Shown piece by piece: positions 30,959 to 42,044 of a stretch of DNA of 64,000 nucleotides. Below the pieces are notes generated by a model that saw only the letters and a list, made by a program, of their open reading frames with translations, was not told where the DNA came from and searched no databases. The stretch lies in assembly GCF_017873135.1 (NCBI RefSeq), contig NZ_JAGGJV010000005.1:434001-498000 (forward strand), written 5' to 3'. Numbering within the stretch: position 1 is the stretch's first letter; each line of letters opens with the position of its first letter. Made by a program: the position numbers and the translations under genes. Source of the DNA: Rhizobium herbae (lineage in GTDB: Bacteria > Pseudomonadota > Alphaproteobacteria > Rhizobiales > Rhizobiaceae).

Positions 30959-32113
30959 ATGCTGTTCTGGATCCTAGTTGCCACCCTGACGGCGGCCGTC
31001 GCCGCTGTTCTACTGCTTCCGCTGCTGCGCGCCGCCGCCGGCGCCGAGGCTCCCCAATCCCATGACGTCGAAGTCTATCGCGACCAGCTCGAAGAGCTAA
31101 AGCGCGACGAGAGAAACGGCCTGATTTCCGGCGAGGACGCCGGTTTTGCGCGCGCCGAGGTGGCCCGTCGCCTGCTGGTCGCGACCGACGCCGTGAATGC
31201 GGCCGGACCTGTTCAGCCGGCACGGCGATCCAATCGTCTGGCGCAGCTCGCCATCATCCTCATCCTGCCTGCCGTTGGCCTCTGTCTTTATTTGCGGACA
31301 GGCAATCCGGATGTGCCGGATGCGCCGCTTGCCGCGCGTCTGGCAAACCCCGGCAACGACATGAATATCCTGATCGCGCGGGCCGAACAGCAGCTCGTTG
31401 CCAATCCGGACGATGGCGCCGGATGGGACGTGCTGGCACCGATCTACTATCGCAGCGGCCGTGTCGAGGACGCGGCGGCGGCATTCCGCAACGCGCTACG
31501 GATTCTCGGGGCCACGCCGGCACGGCTCGGCGGCTATGCCGAAAGCCTGATCGCGCTGTCCGGCGGACTGGTGACGACCGAGGCGCAGGACGCTTTGCAG
31601 AAATCTCTGGCGATCGAGCCCAACGATCCGCGCGCTCAGTTCTATCTTGCTCTGGCCTTGAAGCAGGAAGGCAAGGCGCCGGAAGCGCTGGCGGCGTTCC
31701 AGCAGATCGCCAGGACGTCGCCCGCCGGGGCACCCTGGCTGCCGCTGGTCAATGAACATATCGCCGGTCTCAAGCACGATGGCGCAGCTCCGGCGGGCGC
31801 TCAGGCCAGAGCCAAATTGGGCAACCCGACCGGCGAGGACGTCGCTGCGGCTGAGGATATGAGCGCCGGTGATCGCACGGCGATGATCGAGGGCATGGTC
31901 GGCAGCCTCGCCGAAAAACTGAAAGCGGATCCGAAGAATTTCGAAGGATGGATGCGCATCATCCGTTCCTATTCGGTACTCGGTCAGAAGGACAAGGCAA
32001 CGGACGCCCTGAAACAGGGGCTGGCCGCCTTTCCGGCTGATGGCGATGAGGGTAAACAATTGCTGGTGCTGGCAGGCGAACTCGGGCTGAAGGCCGATGG
32101 AGGCGTGAAGTGA
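30959..32113 (+). CDS. ccmI: Cytochrome c biogenesis protein CcmI (CycH)
   Basis: A 384-residue protein with an N-terminal membrane helix ([19 protein letters not shown]), the CcmI motif [18 protein letters not shown] near residue 41, a second helix ([19 protein letters not shown], about 95-113) and a periplasmic TPR domain (about 130-280) that holds apocytochrome c. It starts the four-gene operon ccmI-ccmE-ccmF-ccmH, whose genes overlap by four bases each (ATGA or GTGA). In rhizobia these are the cycHJKL genes, required for respiration and effective symbiosis. Confidence 0.92.
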   Translation: MLFWILVATLTAAVAAVLLLPLLRAAAGAEAPQSHDVEVYRDQLEELKRDERNGLISGEDAGFARAEVARRLLVATDAVNAAGPVQPARRSNRLAQLAIILILPAVGLCLYLRTGNPDVPDAPLAARLANPGNDMNILIARAEQQLVANPDDGAGWDVLAPIYYRSGRVEDAAAAFRNALRILGATPARLGGYAESLIALSGGLVTTEAQDALQKSLAIEPNDPRAQFYLALALKQEGKAPEALAAFQQIARTSPAGAPWLPLVNEHIAGLKHDGAAPAGAQARAKLGNPTGEDVAAAEDMSAGDRTAMIEGMVGSLAEKLKADPKNFEGWMRIIRSYSVLGQKDKATDALKQGLAAFPADGDEGKQLLVLAGELGLKADGGVK

Positions 32114-32562
32114 CCCGCAAGCAGAAGCGTCTGGCGATCATTGGCGGCGGGGTGACTTTCATCGTTGCCGCGGTGCTGCTGGTGATGTTTGCCTTCAGCC
32201 AGGCAATCGCCTATTTCTATGTTCCCGGCGATCTTGCCAAGGCGCATCTGGCGCCGGGCACGCGCATCCGGCTGGGCGGCCTGGTCGAGAACGGCTCGCT
32301 CAAGCGCGGCGACGGCATGACCATCACCTTCAGCGTCACCGATACGCTGGACCGCGTGCCGGTCACCTATACGGGAATTCTGCCGGACCTCTTTCGCGAG
32401 GGGCAGGGCGTCGTCGCCGAGGGCAGTTTCAAGGATGGCAGCCCGGTTTTCGTGGCGGACACCGTGCTTGCCAAGCATGACGAGACCTATATGCCGAAGG
32501 ACGTAGCGGACCGGCTGAAGGCGCAGGGCGTTTCTCTCGGCGGCAAGGAAAACATTCAATGA
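32110..32562 (+). CDS. ccmE: Heme chaperone CcmE (CycJ)
   Basis: A 150-residue heme chaperone. A membrane helix near the N-terminus ([20 protein letters not shown]) anchors an OB-fold periplasmic domain. The heme-binding motif is [14 protein letters not shown] near residue 121: the histidine binds heme covalently and the tyrosine ligands it. It starts at a GTG in a four-base overlap with ccmI. CcmE takes heme from CcmCD and hands it to CcmF/H. Length is normal. Confidence 0.95.
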   Translation: MTRKQKRLAIIGGGVTFIVAAVLLVMFAFSQAIAYFYVPGDLAKAHLAPGTRIRLGGLVENGSLKRGDGMTITFSVTDTLDRVPVTYTGILPDLFREGQGVVAEGSFKDGSPVFVADTVLAKHDETYMPKDVADRLKAQGVSLGGKENIQ

Positions 32563-34544
32563 TCATCGAGCTTGGCCATTATGCACTGGTTCTGGCGCTT
32601 GGCGTATCCCTGCTGCAGGCAGTGCTGCCGATCATCGGCGCGCTGCGCGGCGACCGGGCCTTGATGGAGATCGGCACGGTCGCGGCCAAGGCGACGTTCC
32701 TGCTCGTTGCCATTTCCTTCGGCGTCCTCACCTACGCCCATGTGACATCCGACTTTTCCGTTCAGAATGTCTGGGAGAATTCGCATTCGCAGATCCCGTT
32801 GATCTACAAGTTCTCGGGCGTCTGGGGCAATCACGAAGGCTCGATGCTGCTCTGGGTGCTGATCCTGACCTTCTTTTCGGCGCTCGTCGCTCTGTTCGGG
32901 GACAATCTGCCGGAGACGCTGAAGGCCAATGTACTCGCCGTCCAGGCCTGGATCGCGGCGGCCTTCTCGCTGTTCATTCTCTTGACCTCCAACCCCTTCA
33001 ACAGACTGTTGGACGCACCGGGCGAGGGGCAGGACCTCAATCCGGTGCTGCAGGACATCGGTCTCGCCATCCATCCGCCGCTGCTCTATCTCGGCTATGT
33101 CGGCTTTTCCGTCTGCTTCTCCTTTGCCATAGCAGCGCTGATCGAGGGACGGCTCGACGCGGCGTGGGCGCGCTGGGTGCGGCCGTGGACGCTGGCAGCC
33201 TGGACTTGCCTGACGGCCGGCATCGCGATGGGATCCTACTGGGCGTACTATGAACTCGGCTGGGGCGGCTGGTGGTTCTGGGATCCGGTCGAGAATGCCT
33301 CCTTCATTCCGTGGCTTGCCGGCACGGCGCTGCTGCATTCGGCGCTGGTGATGGAAAAGCGCGAGGCGCTGAAGATCTGGACCGTGCTTCTGGCGATCAT
33401 GACCTTTTCGATGTCGCTGCTCGGGACGTTCCTCGTCCGCTCCGGCGTGCTGACCTCGGTTCATGCCTTTGCCACCGATCCGACGCGCGGCGTCTTCATT
33501 CTGATGATCCTCATCCTCTTCATCGGTGGCGCACTGTCGCTGTTTGCCTTCCGCGCCGCGCGATTGAAGGCGGGAGGACTGTTCGCGCCGATTTCGCGTG
33601 AGGGCGCGCTGGTCTTCAACAACCTGATCCTGACGACGGCTGCTGCCACCGTTTTGACCGGCACGCTCTATCCGCTGGCGCTGGAAGCAGTGACCGGTTC
33701 GAAAATTTCGGTCGGCCCCCCCTTCTTCAACATGACCTTCGGATTGCTGATGCTGCCGCTGTTGCTGGCCGTGCCATTCGGCCCGCTGCTCGCATGGAAG
33801 CGGGGCGATCTGCTCGGCGTGGGGCAACGGCTGTTTGCAGCCGTGGCAATCGGGCTGGTTGTCGGCAGTGCGATCTACTACGCGCAGAATGGCGGGCCGA
33901 TCATGGCGCTGTTCGGCATTGCGCTCGGGGCCTACATGATCGCCGGCTCTCTCACGGAATTGTATCTGCGCTCCGGGCTTGGCAAGGTGACGGGCGCCGT
34001 AGCGCTCCGCCGCTTGTCCGGGCTGCCGCGTTCGGTGTTCGGGACGGCGCTGGCGCATATCGGGCTCGGCATCACGCTGATCGGCATCGTCGCGGTAACC
34101 GCGTTCGAGACCGAGCATATCGTCGAGATGAAACCGGGTATGACCACGGATGCGGGTGGATACACTCTGCGCTTCGATGGACTGCGCAACGGCAATGGGC
34201 CGAACTACAGCGAGGAATCTGGGCATTTCACGATCAGCCGGGCCGGCGTGGCGGTTGCCGATGTCTGGTCATCGAAGCGGTTTTACACGGCGCGGCGCAT
34301 GCCGACCACCGAAGCGGGTATCCGGACGTTCGGCACGAGCCAGCTCTATGTGTCGCTGGGCGACGGCATGGCCGACGGTGGTGTCGTCGTGCGGATCTGG
34401 TGGAAGCCGATGATCCTCTGCATCTGGGGCGGGGCGCTGTTCATGATGGCCGGCGGTGCCGTTTCGCTGAGCGACAGGCGCCTGAGGATCGGGGCTCCTG
34501 CGCGGGCCAGGAAAAAGAAACCGTTGCTGGAGCCTGCGGAATGA
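32559..34544 (+). CDS. ccmF: Heme lyase subunit CcmF (CycK)
   Basis: A 661-residue, multi-helix inner membrane protein of the heme lyase complex. The tryptophan-rich signature is [18 protein letters not shown] near residue 231. Conserved histidines lie in [12 protein letters not shown] near 88, [13 protein letters not shown] near 170 and in later loops. The C-terminus is a periplasmic loop and final helix. It overlaps ccmE and ccmH by four bases. CcmF reduces and attaches heme to apocytochrome c with CcmH and CcmI. Confidence 0.95.
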   Translation: MIIELGHYALVLALGVSLLQAVLPIIGALRGDRALMEIGTVAAKATFLLVAISFGVLTYAHVTSDFSVQNVWENSHSQIPLIYKFSGVWGNHEGSMLLWVLILTFFSALVALFGDNLPETLKANVLAVQAWIAAAFSLFILLTSNPFNRLLDAPGEGQDLNPVLQDIGLAIHPPLLYLGYVGFSVCFSFAIAALIEGRLDAAWARWVRPWTLAAWTCLTAGIAMGSYWAYYELGWGGWWFWDPVENASFIPWLAGTALLHSALVMEKREALKIWTVLLAIMTFSMSLLGTFLVRSGVLTSVHAFATDPTRGVFILMILILFIGGALSLFAFRAARLKAGGLFAPISREGALVFNNLILTTAAATVLTGTLYPLALEAVTGSKISVGPPFFNMTFGLLMLPLLLAVPFGPLLAWKRGDLLGVGQRLFAAVAIGLVVGSAIYYAQNGGPIMALFGIALGAYMIAGSLTELYLRSGLGKVTGAVALRRLSGLPRSVFGTALAHIGLGITLIGIVAVTAFETEHIVEMKPGMTTDAGGYTLRFDGLRNGNGPNYSEESGHFTISRAGVAVADVWSSKRFYTARRMPTTEAGIRTFGTSQLYVSLGDGMADGGVVVRIWWKPMILCIWGGALFMMAGGAVSLSDRRLRIGAPARARKKKPLLEPAE

Positions 34545-34996
34545 TCCGCCGGCTGATCTTCGTTGTTCTCATGCTGCTTTCGGCATCGCCGGTTTTTGCC
34601 GTCAATCCGGATGAAGTCCTGGCTGATCCAGTGCTGGAGGCGCGGGCGCGGGCGCTGTCCGCGCAACTGCGCTGCATGGTCTGCCAGAACCAGTCGATCG
34701 ACGATTCCAATGCCGAGCTTGCCAAGGATCTGCGCTTGCTGGTGCGCGAGCGGATCACCGATGGCGATAGCGACGAGGCGGTGATTTCCTATGTCGTTTC
34801 GCGCTATGGCGAGTTCGTGCTGCTCAATCCCCGTTTCGAGACGAAGACGCTGATCCTGTGGGGCGCACCGATCGTGCTGCTTCTCGCCGGCGGAGCCGCC
34901 ATGGCGATTGCGGCGCGGCGCCGGACGGGCAAGGCGACGGGCACAGCACTTTCCGTCGAGGAGCAGGCGCGGCTGGATGCGGTATTGAAGGATTGA
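34541..34996 (+). CDS. ccmH: Cytochrome c maturation protein CcmH (CycL)
   Basis: A 151-residue protein, start ATG 34541 overlapping the ccmF stop. Residues 1-19 are a signal ([14 protein letters not shown]-type). The catalytic thioredoxin-like motif [20 protein letters not shown] near residue 43 reduces the apocytochrome heme-binding cysteines. A C-terminal membrane helix ([20 protein letters not shown]) follows at about residue 105. It ends the operon. Confidence 0.94.
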   Translation: MIRRLIFVVLMLLSASPVFAVNPDEVLADPVLEARARALSAQLRCMVCQNQSIDDSNAELAKDLRLLVRERITDGDSDEAVISYVVSRYGEFVLLNPRFETKTLILWGAPIVLLLAGGAAMAIAARRRTGKATGTALSVEEQARLDAVLKD

Positions 34997-35195
34997 TTTC
35001 TTTCCGTTTTCTGGACTCGTCAGCATTTGCGGTGTCTCGGCATCGTATACAGGCGGCGTAGCGGCGTGGTTCTTTCTCCAACATTACCAAAAGTTCATGT
35101 TGCGGACACAAGTCAGTAAGGTGCGTTCGACTATTCCTTTCTCATCGGCTGTTCCTCCAGTCAGCCAATGGACATGAAGAGAAAAGGCAAATCGG

Positions 35196-36770
35196 ATGTT
35201 TAAGACAAACGCACTGCGTCCCTCCCTCAAGACTGTTTTGAAAGCATCGACCGTCGCAGGCCTCGCGGTCGTCATGCTGTCGACCGGCATCCCCGCCAGC
35301 GTCACCCATTCCTTTGCCGCTGCCGTCAAGATCGAGGCACCGCAGGTTCCAAGCTTTGCCAATGTGGTCGATGCTGTTTCGCCGGCCGTCGTTTCCGTCC
35401 GCGTCCAATCCCGCGCCAACCCCGTTTCCGACGATGCCAGCAACGGCTTCAGCTTCGATTTCGGCGGCCGTGGCCTTGACGAGCTTCCTGATGATCATCC
35501 GCTGAAGCGCTTCTTCAAGGAGTTCGGTGGCCCGAACGGCGGCCCGCACGGCGACAAGCGCGCCGAGCGCGGTCATGGACCGCGTGATGGCAAGCCGGGT
35601 CGCTTGCGCCCGACATCACAGGGCTCGGGCTTTTTCATCTCCGAGGACGGTTATCTCGTCACAAACAATCACGTCGTTTCCGATGGTTCCGCTTTCACGG
35701 TCATTCTGAACGACGGTACAGAACTCGATGCCAAGCTGATCGGCAAGGACAGCCGCACCGATCTGGCCGTTTTGAAGGTCGATGACAAACGCAAGTTCAC
35801 CTATGTAAGCTTTGCCGATGACAGCAAGGTTCGTGTCGGCGACTGGGTGGTTGCCGTCGGCAATCCGTTCGGCCTCGGCGGCACGGTGACCTCCGGCATC
35901 GTTTCGGCTCGTGGCCGCGATATCGGTTCCGGCCCCTATGACGATTACCTGCAGGTCGATGCGGCCGTGAACCGCGGCAATTCCGGCGGTCCGACGTTCA
36001 ACCTCAATGGCGAAGTGGTCGGCATCAACACGGCGATCTTCTCGCCCTCCGGTGGAAATGTCGGCATCGCCTTTGCCATTCCGGCATCCGTCGCCAAGGA
36101 CGTCGTGGCCGACCTGATGAAGGACGGCGAGGTGTCACGCGGCTGGCTGGGCGTACAGATCCAGCCGGTCGACAAGGATGTGGCCGAATCGCTCGGCCTT
36201 GCCGAAGCAAGCGGCGCGCTCGTCATCGAACCGCAGCCCGGTTCTCCGGGTGAAAAAGCGGGTATCAAGAAGGGTGATGTGATTACGGCCGTCGACGGCG
36301 ACACCATCAAGGGGCCGCGTGAACTGGCGCGCAAGATCGGCGCAATGCGCCCCGGCACGAGCGTCGATGTCGCCCTTTGGCGGGATGGCAAGGCCGAGAG
36401 CGTCAAGCTGGAAGTCGGAACCCTTCCTGCAGAAACCAAGGATGCTTCAGCCGGTGCCGACCAGCAGCAGCAGGAAGAAGAGCAGCCTTCGAGCGAGAAG
36501 GCACTGGCCGATCTCGGCGTGACCGTGACACCATCGGACGACGGCAATGGCGTGATGATCTCTTCGGTCGATGCAGACTCCGACGCCAGTGATCGTGGGC
36601 TGAAGGAAGGCCAGAAGATCGTTTCGGTCAACAATCAGCAGGTCAAGTCTGCCGATGACATCCTTAAGGTGATCGAGGCTGCCAAGAAGGACGGGCGCAC
36701 CAAGGCCCTGTTCCAGATCGAGGCCGACAATGCCAGCCGCTTCGTGGCGCTGCCGATCAACCAGGGCTGA
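35196..36770 (+). CDS. degP: Periplasmic serine protease/chaperone DegP (HtrA)
   Basis: A 524-residue trypsin-like protease. The signal peptide is about residues 20-45 (VAGLAVVMLSTGIPASVTHS, AAA). The catalytic triad is H in VTNNHVV (about 156), D in RTDLAVLKV (about 188) and S in NRGNSGGP (about 262). Two PDZ domains follow: GWLGVQIQPV to GTSVDV, and LGVTVTPSDDGNGV to the end. It degrades or refolds misfolded envelope proteins. It lies 199 bases after ccmH, so it has its own promoter region. A terminator hairpin follows at 36789-36839. Confidence 0.93.
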   Translation: MFKTNALRPSLKTVLKASTVAGLAVVMLSTGIPASVTHSFAAAVKIEAPQVPSFANVVDAVSPAVVSVRVQSRANPVSDDASNGFSFDFGGRGLDELPDDHPLKRFFKEFGGPNGGPHGDKRAERGHGPRDGKPGRLRPTSQGSGFFISEDGYLVTNNHVVSDGSAFTVILNDGTELDAKLIGKDSRTDLAVLKVDDKRKFTYVSFADDSKVRVGDWVVAVGNPFGLGGTVTSGIVSARGRDIGSGPYDDYLQVDAAVNRGNSGGPTFNLNGEVVGINTAIFSPSGGNVGIAFAIPASVAKDVVADLMKDGEVSRGWLGVQIQPVDKDVAESLGLAEASGALVIEPQPGSPGEKAGIKKGDVITAVDGDTIKGPRELARKIGAMRPGTSVDVALWRDGKAESVKLEVGTLPAETKDASAGADQQQQEEEQPSSEKALADLGVTVTPSDDGNGVMISSVDADSDASDRGLKEGQKIVSVNNQQVKSADDILKVIEAAKKDGRTKALFQIEADNASRFVALPINQG

Positions 36771-36788
36771 AGCGGTTCCACTGAATAA

Positions 36789-36839
36789 CCGGGCGCCGCG
36801 GACCTTCCCCAGGGTTTCGCGGCGCCCGGCGTTTCAGGG
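36789..36839 (+). terminator. Terminator after degP
   Basis: CCGGGCGCCGCG (36789-36800) pairs with CGCGGCGCCCGG (36828-36839), a 12-base stem with a 27-base loop. No long T-tract follows, but it is the only strong hairpin after degP. Confidence 0.6.
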
Positions 36840-36931
36840 CACGGTTTACCTGCACAACCGGGCAGGCGAGCGTGATTTCCCAGGGGCAAACCGGTTGTGG
36901 AAGATACGGGTCCGGGACTATGGTCACGCGC

Positions 36932-37621
36932 ATGAAGATTCTGATTATCGAAGATGACCTCGAAGCTGCCGCCTATCTGGCGAAGGCCTTTCGCGAGGCT
37001 GGCATCGTCTCCGACCATGCCAGCGACGGCGAAAGCGGCCTGTTCATGGCGAGCGAGAACAGCTATGACGTGCTCGTCATCGACCGCATGCTGCCGCGCC
37101 GCGACGGGCTGTCGGTGATCTCGGAATTGCGCCGCAAGGGCATTCATACACCGGTTTTGATCCTCTCGGCGCTCGGGCAGGTCGACGACCGCGTGACGGG
37201 CCTGCGTGCCGGGGGCGACGACTATCTGCCAAAACCCTATGCGTTCAACGAGCTTCTGGCGCGGGTCGAGGTGCTGGGTCGCCGCAAGGGCGCGCCGGAG
37301 CAGGACATGGTTTATCGCGTCGGCGATCTGGAACTGGACCGGCTGTCGCACACGGTGCGCCGGCAGGGCCGGGAACTCCTGCTTCAGCCGCGTGAATTCA
37401 GGCTGCTCGAATACCTGATGAAGAATGCCGGCCAGGTGGTGACGCGCACCATGCTTCTGGAAAACGTCTGGGACTATCATTTCGATCCGCAGACCAACGT
37501 CATCGACGTGCATGTGTCGCGGCTGCGCGCCAAGATCGAAAAGGACTTCGATCAGCCGCTGCTGCGCACCGTGCGCGGCGCCGGCTACATGATCAAGGAA
37601 GACGGACGCACGGACGCATGA
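36932..37621 (+). CDS. OmpR-family response regulator
   Basis: A 229-residue regulator from ATG 36932 (MKILIIEDD); ATG 36920 would add four residues. The receiver has the acidic pair (EDD), the phospho-acceptor in DVLVIDRMLPRRDGL and the lysine in DYLPKPYAFNEL. The DNA-binding winged helix is about 130-225 (LQPREFRLLEYLMKNAGQVV, then IDVHVSRLRAKIEKD). It overlaps the sensor kinase gene by four bases. Such pairs next to degP may respond to envelope stress, but the inducing signal is unknown. Confidence 0.88.
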   Translation: MKILIIEDDLEAAAYLAKAFREAGIVSDHASDGESGLFMASENSYDVLVIDRMLPRRDGLSVISELRRKGIHTPVLILSALGQVDDRVTGLRAGGDDYLPKPYAFNELLARVEVLGRRKGAPEQDMVYRVGDLELDRLSHTVRRQGRELLLQPREFRLLEYLMKNAGQVVTRTMLLENVWDYHFDPQTNVIDVHVSRLRAKIEKDFDQPLLRTVRGAGYMIKEDGRTDA

Positions 37622-39027
37622 ACAGGTTGAGCGTCCTCTTCCGCACGACCGCCGTTCGCCTCTCGGCGCTCTATCTCCTGCTCTTTTCGCTGTGCGCCGC
37701 CTTTCTGGTCTTCTACGTGACGGCCATGTCGCAACGGCTCCTGGAGCAGCAGACGAAAGACGCAGTGACGGCGGAGGTCGCCCAGATCGAGCAGATCTAC
37801 AGCCGGGCGGGCGTCAACGGTTTGCTGCGGACGCTGGAGCGGCGGGCGCGGCAGCCGGGCGCCAATCTCTATGTCATTGCCGGACCGACGGGCGAGATCC
37901 TCGCCGGCAACGTCGCCTCGTTGCAGCCGGGCCTGCTCGACAGGGAAGGCTGGACGGGCGAAGCCTTCCGCTATCAGCGTTACACGGACGAAAGCCGCAA
38001 GGAGACCCATGTGGCGCTTGCGCATGTGCTGGTACTCGACAACGGCCTGCGTATCCTGGTCGGGCGCGACCTGCAGGAGCCGGAGAAATTTCGGGTCCTC
38101 GTGCGCCAGGCTCTGGTCGTTGCGCTCGGCATCATGGGCATCGGCGCGCTGATCATCTGGTTTGCCATCGGCCGCAACGCGCTGAAGCGGATCGACCGGA
38201 TGTCGGACGCCAGCACGCGGATCATGGCGGGTGATCTTTCCCAGCGGCTGCCGATGAGCGGTTCAGGCGACGAATTCGACCGATTGTCGGAATCGCTGAA
38301 CGCCATGCTCGGGCGGATCGAGAAGCTGAACGAAGGCCTGCGGCAGGTCTCCGACAACATCGCCCACGATCTGAAGACGCCGTTGACGCGCCTGCGCAAC
38401 AAGGCCGAGGCGGCGCTGGCGCACAAGGCGACCAACTCCGGTTATCGCGCCTCGCTGGAGGAAATCATCGGCGAATCCGACCAGTTGATCCGCACCTTCA
38501 ATGCCCTGCTGATGATCTCGCGTGTCGAAGCCGGGGCCGCTGCCGCCGAGATGAGCGATGTCAACCTTTCACAGAGCGTTGCCGACTGCGTCGAGCTCTA
38601 CGAGCCGGTGGCCGACGAGCAGGCGTTGAAGCTCGAGGCCGACGTGCCTGCCGATATTCACGTTTCGGGCAATCGGGAACTGATCGGACAGGCACTCGGC
38701 AACCTGATCGACAATGCCATAAAATATTCCGATGGCGGCGCAAATCCGCTGATCACAGTCAGTCTTGGCACGCGGGACGGGGCAATTGTTCTATCCGTTG
38801 CGGATCATGGCCCAGGTGTGCCGGCCGACAGGCGCGAGGATGTGGTGGAGCGTTTCGTGCGGCTGGACGAAAGCCGCAGCAAGCCGGGAACGGGACTTGG
38901 ACTATCGCTTGTCGAAGCGGTGATGGAGATGCATCAGGGTGCTCTCGAACTGAGCGATACGGTTCCAGGGGCTGAAAACAATCGTGGTTTGACCGCCAGC
39001 ATGGTTTTCCCGGCCCGCTCAGGCTGA
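37618..39027 (+). CDS. Sensor histidine kinase (QseC-like)
   Basis: A 469-residue membrane kinase. The first helix is ALYLLLFSLCAAFLVFYVTA (about 15-37), a periplasmic domain of about 130 residues follows, and the second helix is LVVALGIMGIGALIIWFAIG (about 170). HAMP is around 190-240. The H-box is NIAHDLKTPLTRLRNKAEAA, with the N-box GNLIDNAIKYSDGG and G-boxes DHGPGVPADRRED and KPGTGLGLSLVEAV. It is the cognate sensor of the overlapping regulator. The signal is not identified. Confidence 0.88.
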   Translation: MNRLSVLFRTTAVRLSALYLLLFSLCAAFLVFYVTAMSQRLLEQQTKDAVTAEVAQIEQIYSRAGVNGLLRTLERRARQPGANLYVIAGPTGEILAGNVASLQPGLLDREGWTGEAFRYQRYTDESRKETHVALAHVLVLDNGLRILVGRDLQEPEKFRVLVRQALVVALGIMGIGALIIWFAIGRNALKRIDRMSDASTRIMAGDLSQRLPMSGSGDEFDRLSESLNAMLGRIEKLNEGLRQVSDNIAHDLKTPLTRLRNKAEAALAHKATNSGYRASLEEIIGESDQLIRTFNALLMISRVEAGAAAAEMSDVNLSQSVADCVELYEPVADEQALKLEADVPADIHVSGNRELIGQALGNLIDNAIKYSDGGANPLITVSLGTRDGAIVLSVADHGPGVPADRREDVVERFVRLDESRSKPGTGLGLSLVEAVMEMHQGALELSDTVPGAENNRGLTASMVFPARSG

Positions 39028-39076
39028 TAGGCATGGCCTAGCCGAAATCGGGAGCGTCGGCTTGGGAGAGGTCACG

Positions 39077-42031
39077 ATGCAGACGGATACGCGGCGTTTA
39101 ACGGAGATTGGTGCATGCGCCATCCGACCGATGAGCCAGACGGACGCAAAGTCCGTTCTTTCCAGCCTCAAGGACATGGCCAAGGGCCATCCGCACGTTG
39201 CCGGTCTGCTGGCTGCAGAAACCCCGCTCAAGGATTTCATCGTCGCGGCTTTTTCGCTTTCTCCCTATCTAAGGGACACGGCAGTCGCTCATCCCGAAGT
39301 TCTTGTCCGGGCTCTTGCCGGGCCGATTGTCCCTTATCTTGAAAGCTGCATTCAGGCAGCACGCGACGCCTGGAAAGGTGTTGAGGCAGGCAAGCCCCTG
39401 TCCGATGCCGAGATCATGACGCGTCTGAGGCAGGCCAAGCGGGACATTGCCTTTGCGCTTGCACTTGCGGACCTGTCCCGTCTTTTGGATGTACGGGAAA
39501 CGACCCGCTGGCTGAGCGATTTTGCCGGCGCGGCCGTCTCTGCCACGATCGACCACCTGCTTCTGAGCGCCTATGACGGCGGCAAGCTCAATGTCGTCGA
39601 TGTCGCGCATCCAAGCGAACAGTCGGGCGTGGTCGTGCTTGGCATGGGCAAGCTGGGCGCCTTCGAGCTGAACTATTCCTCCGACATCGATCTGGTTGTC
39701 TTCTACGAGCCGCAGGCGCCGTTGATAACCGATCCCGAAGACGCGCCGGAGACCTTTGCCCGGCTTTTGCGGCGGCTGATCCGCATCCTGCAGGAGCGCA
39801 GCGGCGACGGCTATGTCTTCCGCACGGACCTGCGTCTGCGTCCCGATCCCGGTGCGACGCCGCTGGCCATCCCGGTCGAGGCGGCGATGCTCTATTACGA
39901 GAGCAGGGGGCAGAACTGGGAGCGGGCGGCGTTCATCAAGGCGCGTCCGGTGGCGGGCGATCTCAAGGCCGGCGAGGCCTTTTTGCGCGAACTCACCCCG
40001 TTCATGTTCCGCAAGTATCTCGACTATGCGGCGATCGCCGACATTCACTCGATCAAGCGGCAGATCCATGCCCACAAGGGCCATGGCGAGATCGCGGTCA
40101 AGGGGCACAACATCAAGCTTGGCCGCGGCGGAATCCGGGAAATCGAATTCTTTGTCCAGACGCAGCAGTTGATCGCCGGCGGGCGGATGCCGGAACTGAG
40201 ATTGCGCGCAACGGAGCCGATGCTGAATGGTCTGGCGCGGGCGAACTGGATCGATGCGACGACGGCCGAAGAACTGATTTCCGCCTACTGGTTTCTCCGC
40301 GACATCGAGCACCGGGTCCAGATGGTGCGCGACGAGCAGACGCATGTGCTGCCGACCACGGACGCCGAACTGAAGCGCATCGCCTATATGATGGGCTTTG
40401 CAGATGTTTCGACGTTTTCGGCGGAGCTTTCACGTAGGCTGAAGACGGTGGAGCGGCGCTACGCGCAGCTTTTCGAGCAGGAGGCAAAGCTTTCGACCGA
40501 AACCGGCAATCTGGTTTTTACCGGGCAGCGGGACGATCCGGATACGCTGGATACCCTGAAAAAGCTGGGTTTCGAACGGCCGCAGGATGTTTCCCGCACC
40601 ATCCGCACCTGGCACTACGGCCGCTACCGGGCAACGCAGTCGGTCGAGGCGCGCGAGCGGTTGACGGAACTGACGCCGGAACTACTGCGCGTGTTCGGCC
40701 AGAACAGGCGCGCCGACGAGGCGCTGCTGCGCTTCGACCATTTCATCGCCGGCCTGCCGGCCGGCATCCAGCTGTTCTCTCTGCTGGGCAACAATCCCGG
40801 TTTGCTGTCGCTGATCGTCAACATCATGTCGTCTGCTCCCCGCTTGGCCGATATCATTGCCAGCAAGCCGCATGTCTTTGACGGCATGCTCGATCCGCGA
40901 CTTCTGGCGGAACTGCCGACGCGGGACTACCTCGCCGATCGCATCGGCGGATTTCTGGCGGGTGCCAGGCACTATGAGGATATCCTCGACCGGCTGCGGA
41001 TCACGGCATCGGAGCAAAGGTTTCTGATCGGGATACGGCTGCTGACCGGCGTTATCACCGGCGTGCAGGCGGGACATGCCTTTACCGATCTGGCCGACCT
41101 GATCATTACCGCCGCGCTGGATGCCGTGCTGCGCGAGGTGGAAACCGCGCATGGGAAATTTCCCGGCGGGCGGGTGGCCGTTGTCGGCATGGGAAAGCTC
41201 GGCAGCCACGAGCTGACGGCCGGGTCCGATGTCGACATCATCCTCCTTTACGACCATGACGATGAGGCAGGAGAATCCGACGGAGCGAAGCCGCTCGATT
41301 CCATTCGCTATTTCACGCGCATCACGCAGCGCCTGATTGCCGCACTCTCTGCGCCGACGGCCGAAGGCGTGCTCTATGAGGTCGATATGCGTCTGCGCCC
41401 ATCCGGCAACAAGGGGCCTGTCGCCACCCGTATCAATGCCTTTGCAAAGTACCAGCGCGAGGAGGCCTGGACCTGGGAGCATATGGCGCTCACACGCGCC
41501 CGTGCGCTGTGCGGTGAAAAAAGCCTGATTGCAGAAGCCGACACGATTTTCCGCGAAGTGCTTGGCCAGGTCCGCGATGTTGGCAAGATCACGGCCGATG
41601 TCGCGGAGATGCGCGGGCTGATCGACAAGGAGAAGCCGCCGAGCGACCTTTGGGATTTCAAGCTCATTCCCGGCGGGTTGGTCGATATCGAGTTTATAGC
41701 GCAATATCTGGCACTGATCGCGCCTGCGCGCGGCGTCGAGCCACCACTGAACGGAACATCGACGGCGGACGTGCTGCGGCTTCTCGGGCCTGCATTGATT
41801 TCTCCCGGTGACCTGGACACGGTACAGGAAGCGCTTGCGCTGTTCACCGACCTCTCGCAGATCGTGCGGCTGTGCATCGAGGGGGATCTGGAGCTGAAGG
41901 ATGCGCCGGCCGGGCTGATCGAGCTTTTGTGCCGGGCCGGCGATGCGCCTGATGCCAAGGTGCTGGAGGCCGACATCCGCCGCCTGTCGAAGGCGGTGCG
42001 GCGGATATTTCAGACCACCGTCAAGCCCTGA
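39077..42031 (+). CDS. glnE: Glutamine synthetase adenylyltransferase/deadenylase GlnE
   Basis: A 984-residue bifunctional enzyme that adenylylates and deadenylylates glutamine synthetase under the control of PII. Two nucleotidyltransferase domains are visible: GMGKLGAFELNYSSDIDLVV (about 192) and GMGKLGSHELTAGSDVDIIL (about 705), each followed by a GlnD-type helical domain. The first site deadenylylates and the second adenylylates. Start ATG 39077 has GGGAGAGG upstream; a TTG at 39062 is also in frame. It is a single gene of normal length. Confidence 0.95.
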   Translation: MQTDTRRLTEIGACAIRPMSQTDAKSVLSSLKDMAKGHPHVAGLLAAETPLKDFIVAAFSLSPYLRDTAVAHPEVLVRALAGPIVPYLESCIQAARDAWKGVEAGKPLSDAEIMTRLRQAKRDIAFALALADLSRLLDVRETTRWLSDFAGAAVSATIDHLLLSAYDGGKLNVVDVAHPSEQSGVVVLGMGKLGAFELNYSSDIDLVVFYEPQAPLITDPEDAPETFARLLRRLIRILQERSGDGYVFRTDLRLRPDPGATPLAIPVEAAMLYYESRGQNWERAAFIKARPVAGDLKAGEAFLRELTPFMFRKYLDYAAIADIHSIKRQIHAHKGHGEIAVKGHNIKLGRGGIREIEFFVQTQQLIAGGRMPELRLRATEPMLNGLARANWIDATTAEELISAYWFLRDIEHRVQMVRDEQTHVLPTTDAELKRIAYMMGFADVSTFSAELSRRLKTVERRYAQLFEQEAKLSTETGNLVFTGQRDDPDTLDTLKKLGFERPQDVSRTIRTWHYGRYRATQSVEARERLTELTPELLRVFGQNRRADEALLRFDHFIAGLPAGIQLFSLLGNNPGLLSLIVNIMSSAPRLADIIASKPHVFDGMLDPRLLAELPTRDYLADRIGGFLAGARHYEDILDRLRITASEQRFLIGIRLLTGVITGVQAGHAFTDLADLIITAALDAVLREVETAHGKFPGGRVAVVGMGKLGSHELTAGSDVDIILLYDHDDEAGESDGAKPLDSIRYFTRITQRLIAALSAPTAEGVLYEVDMRLRPSGNKGPVATRINAFAKYQREEAWTWEHMALTRARALCGEKSLIAEADTIFREVLGQVRDVGKITADVAEMRGLIDKEKPPSDLWDFKLIPGGLVDIEFIAQYLALIAPARGVEPPLNGTSTADVLRLLGPALISPGDLDTVQEALALFTDLSQIVRLCIEGDLELKDAPAGLIELLCRAGDAPDAKVLEADIRRLSKAVRRIFQTTVKP

Positions 42032-42044
42032 GATCAGGTCCGAT

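Noticed and set aside
32556-34226. A 556-residue open frame on the minus strand
   Set aside because: It is the exact antisense of ccmF, has no start signal and a low-complexity charged composition typical of GC-rich antisense frames.
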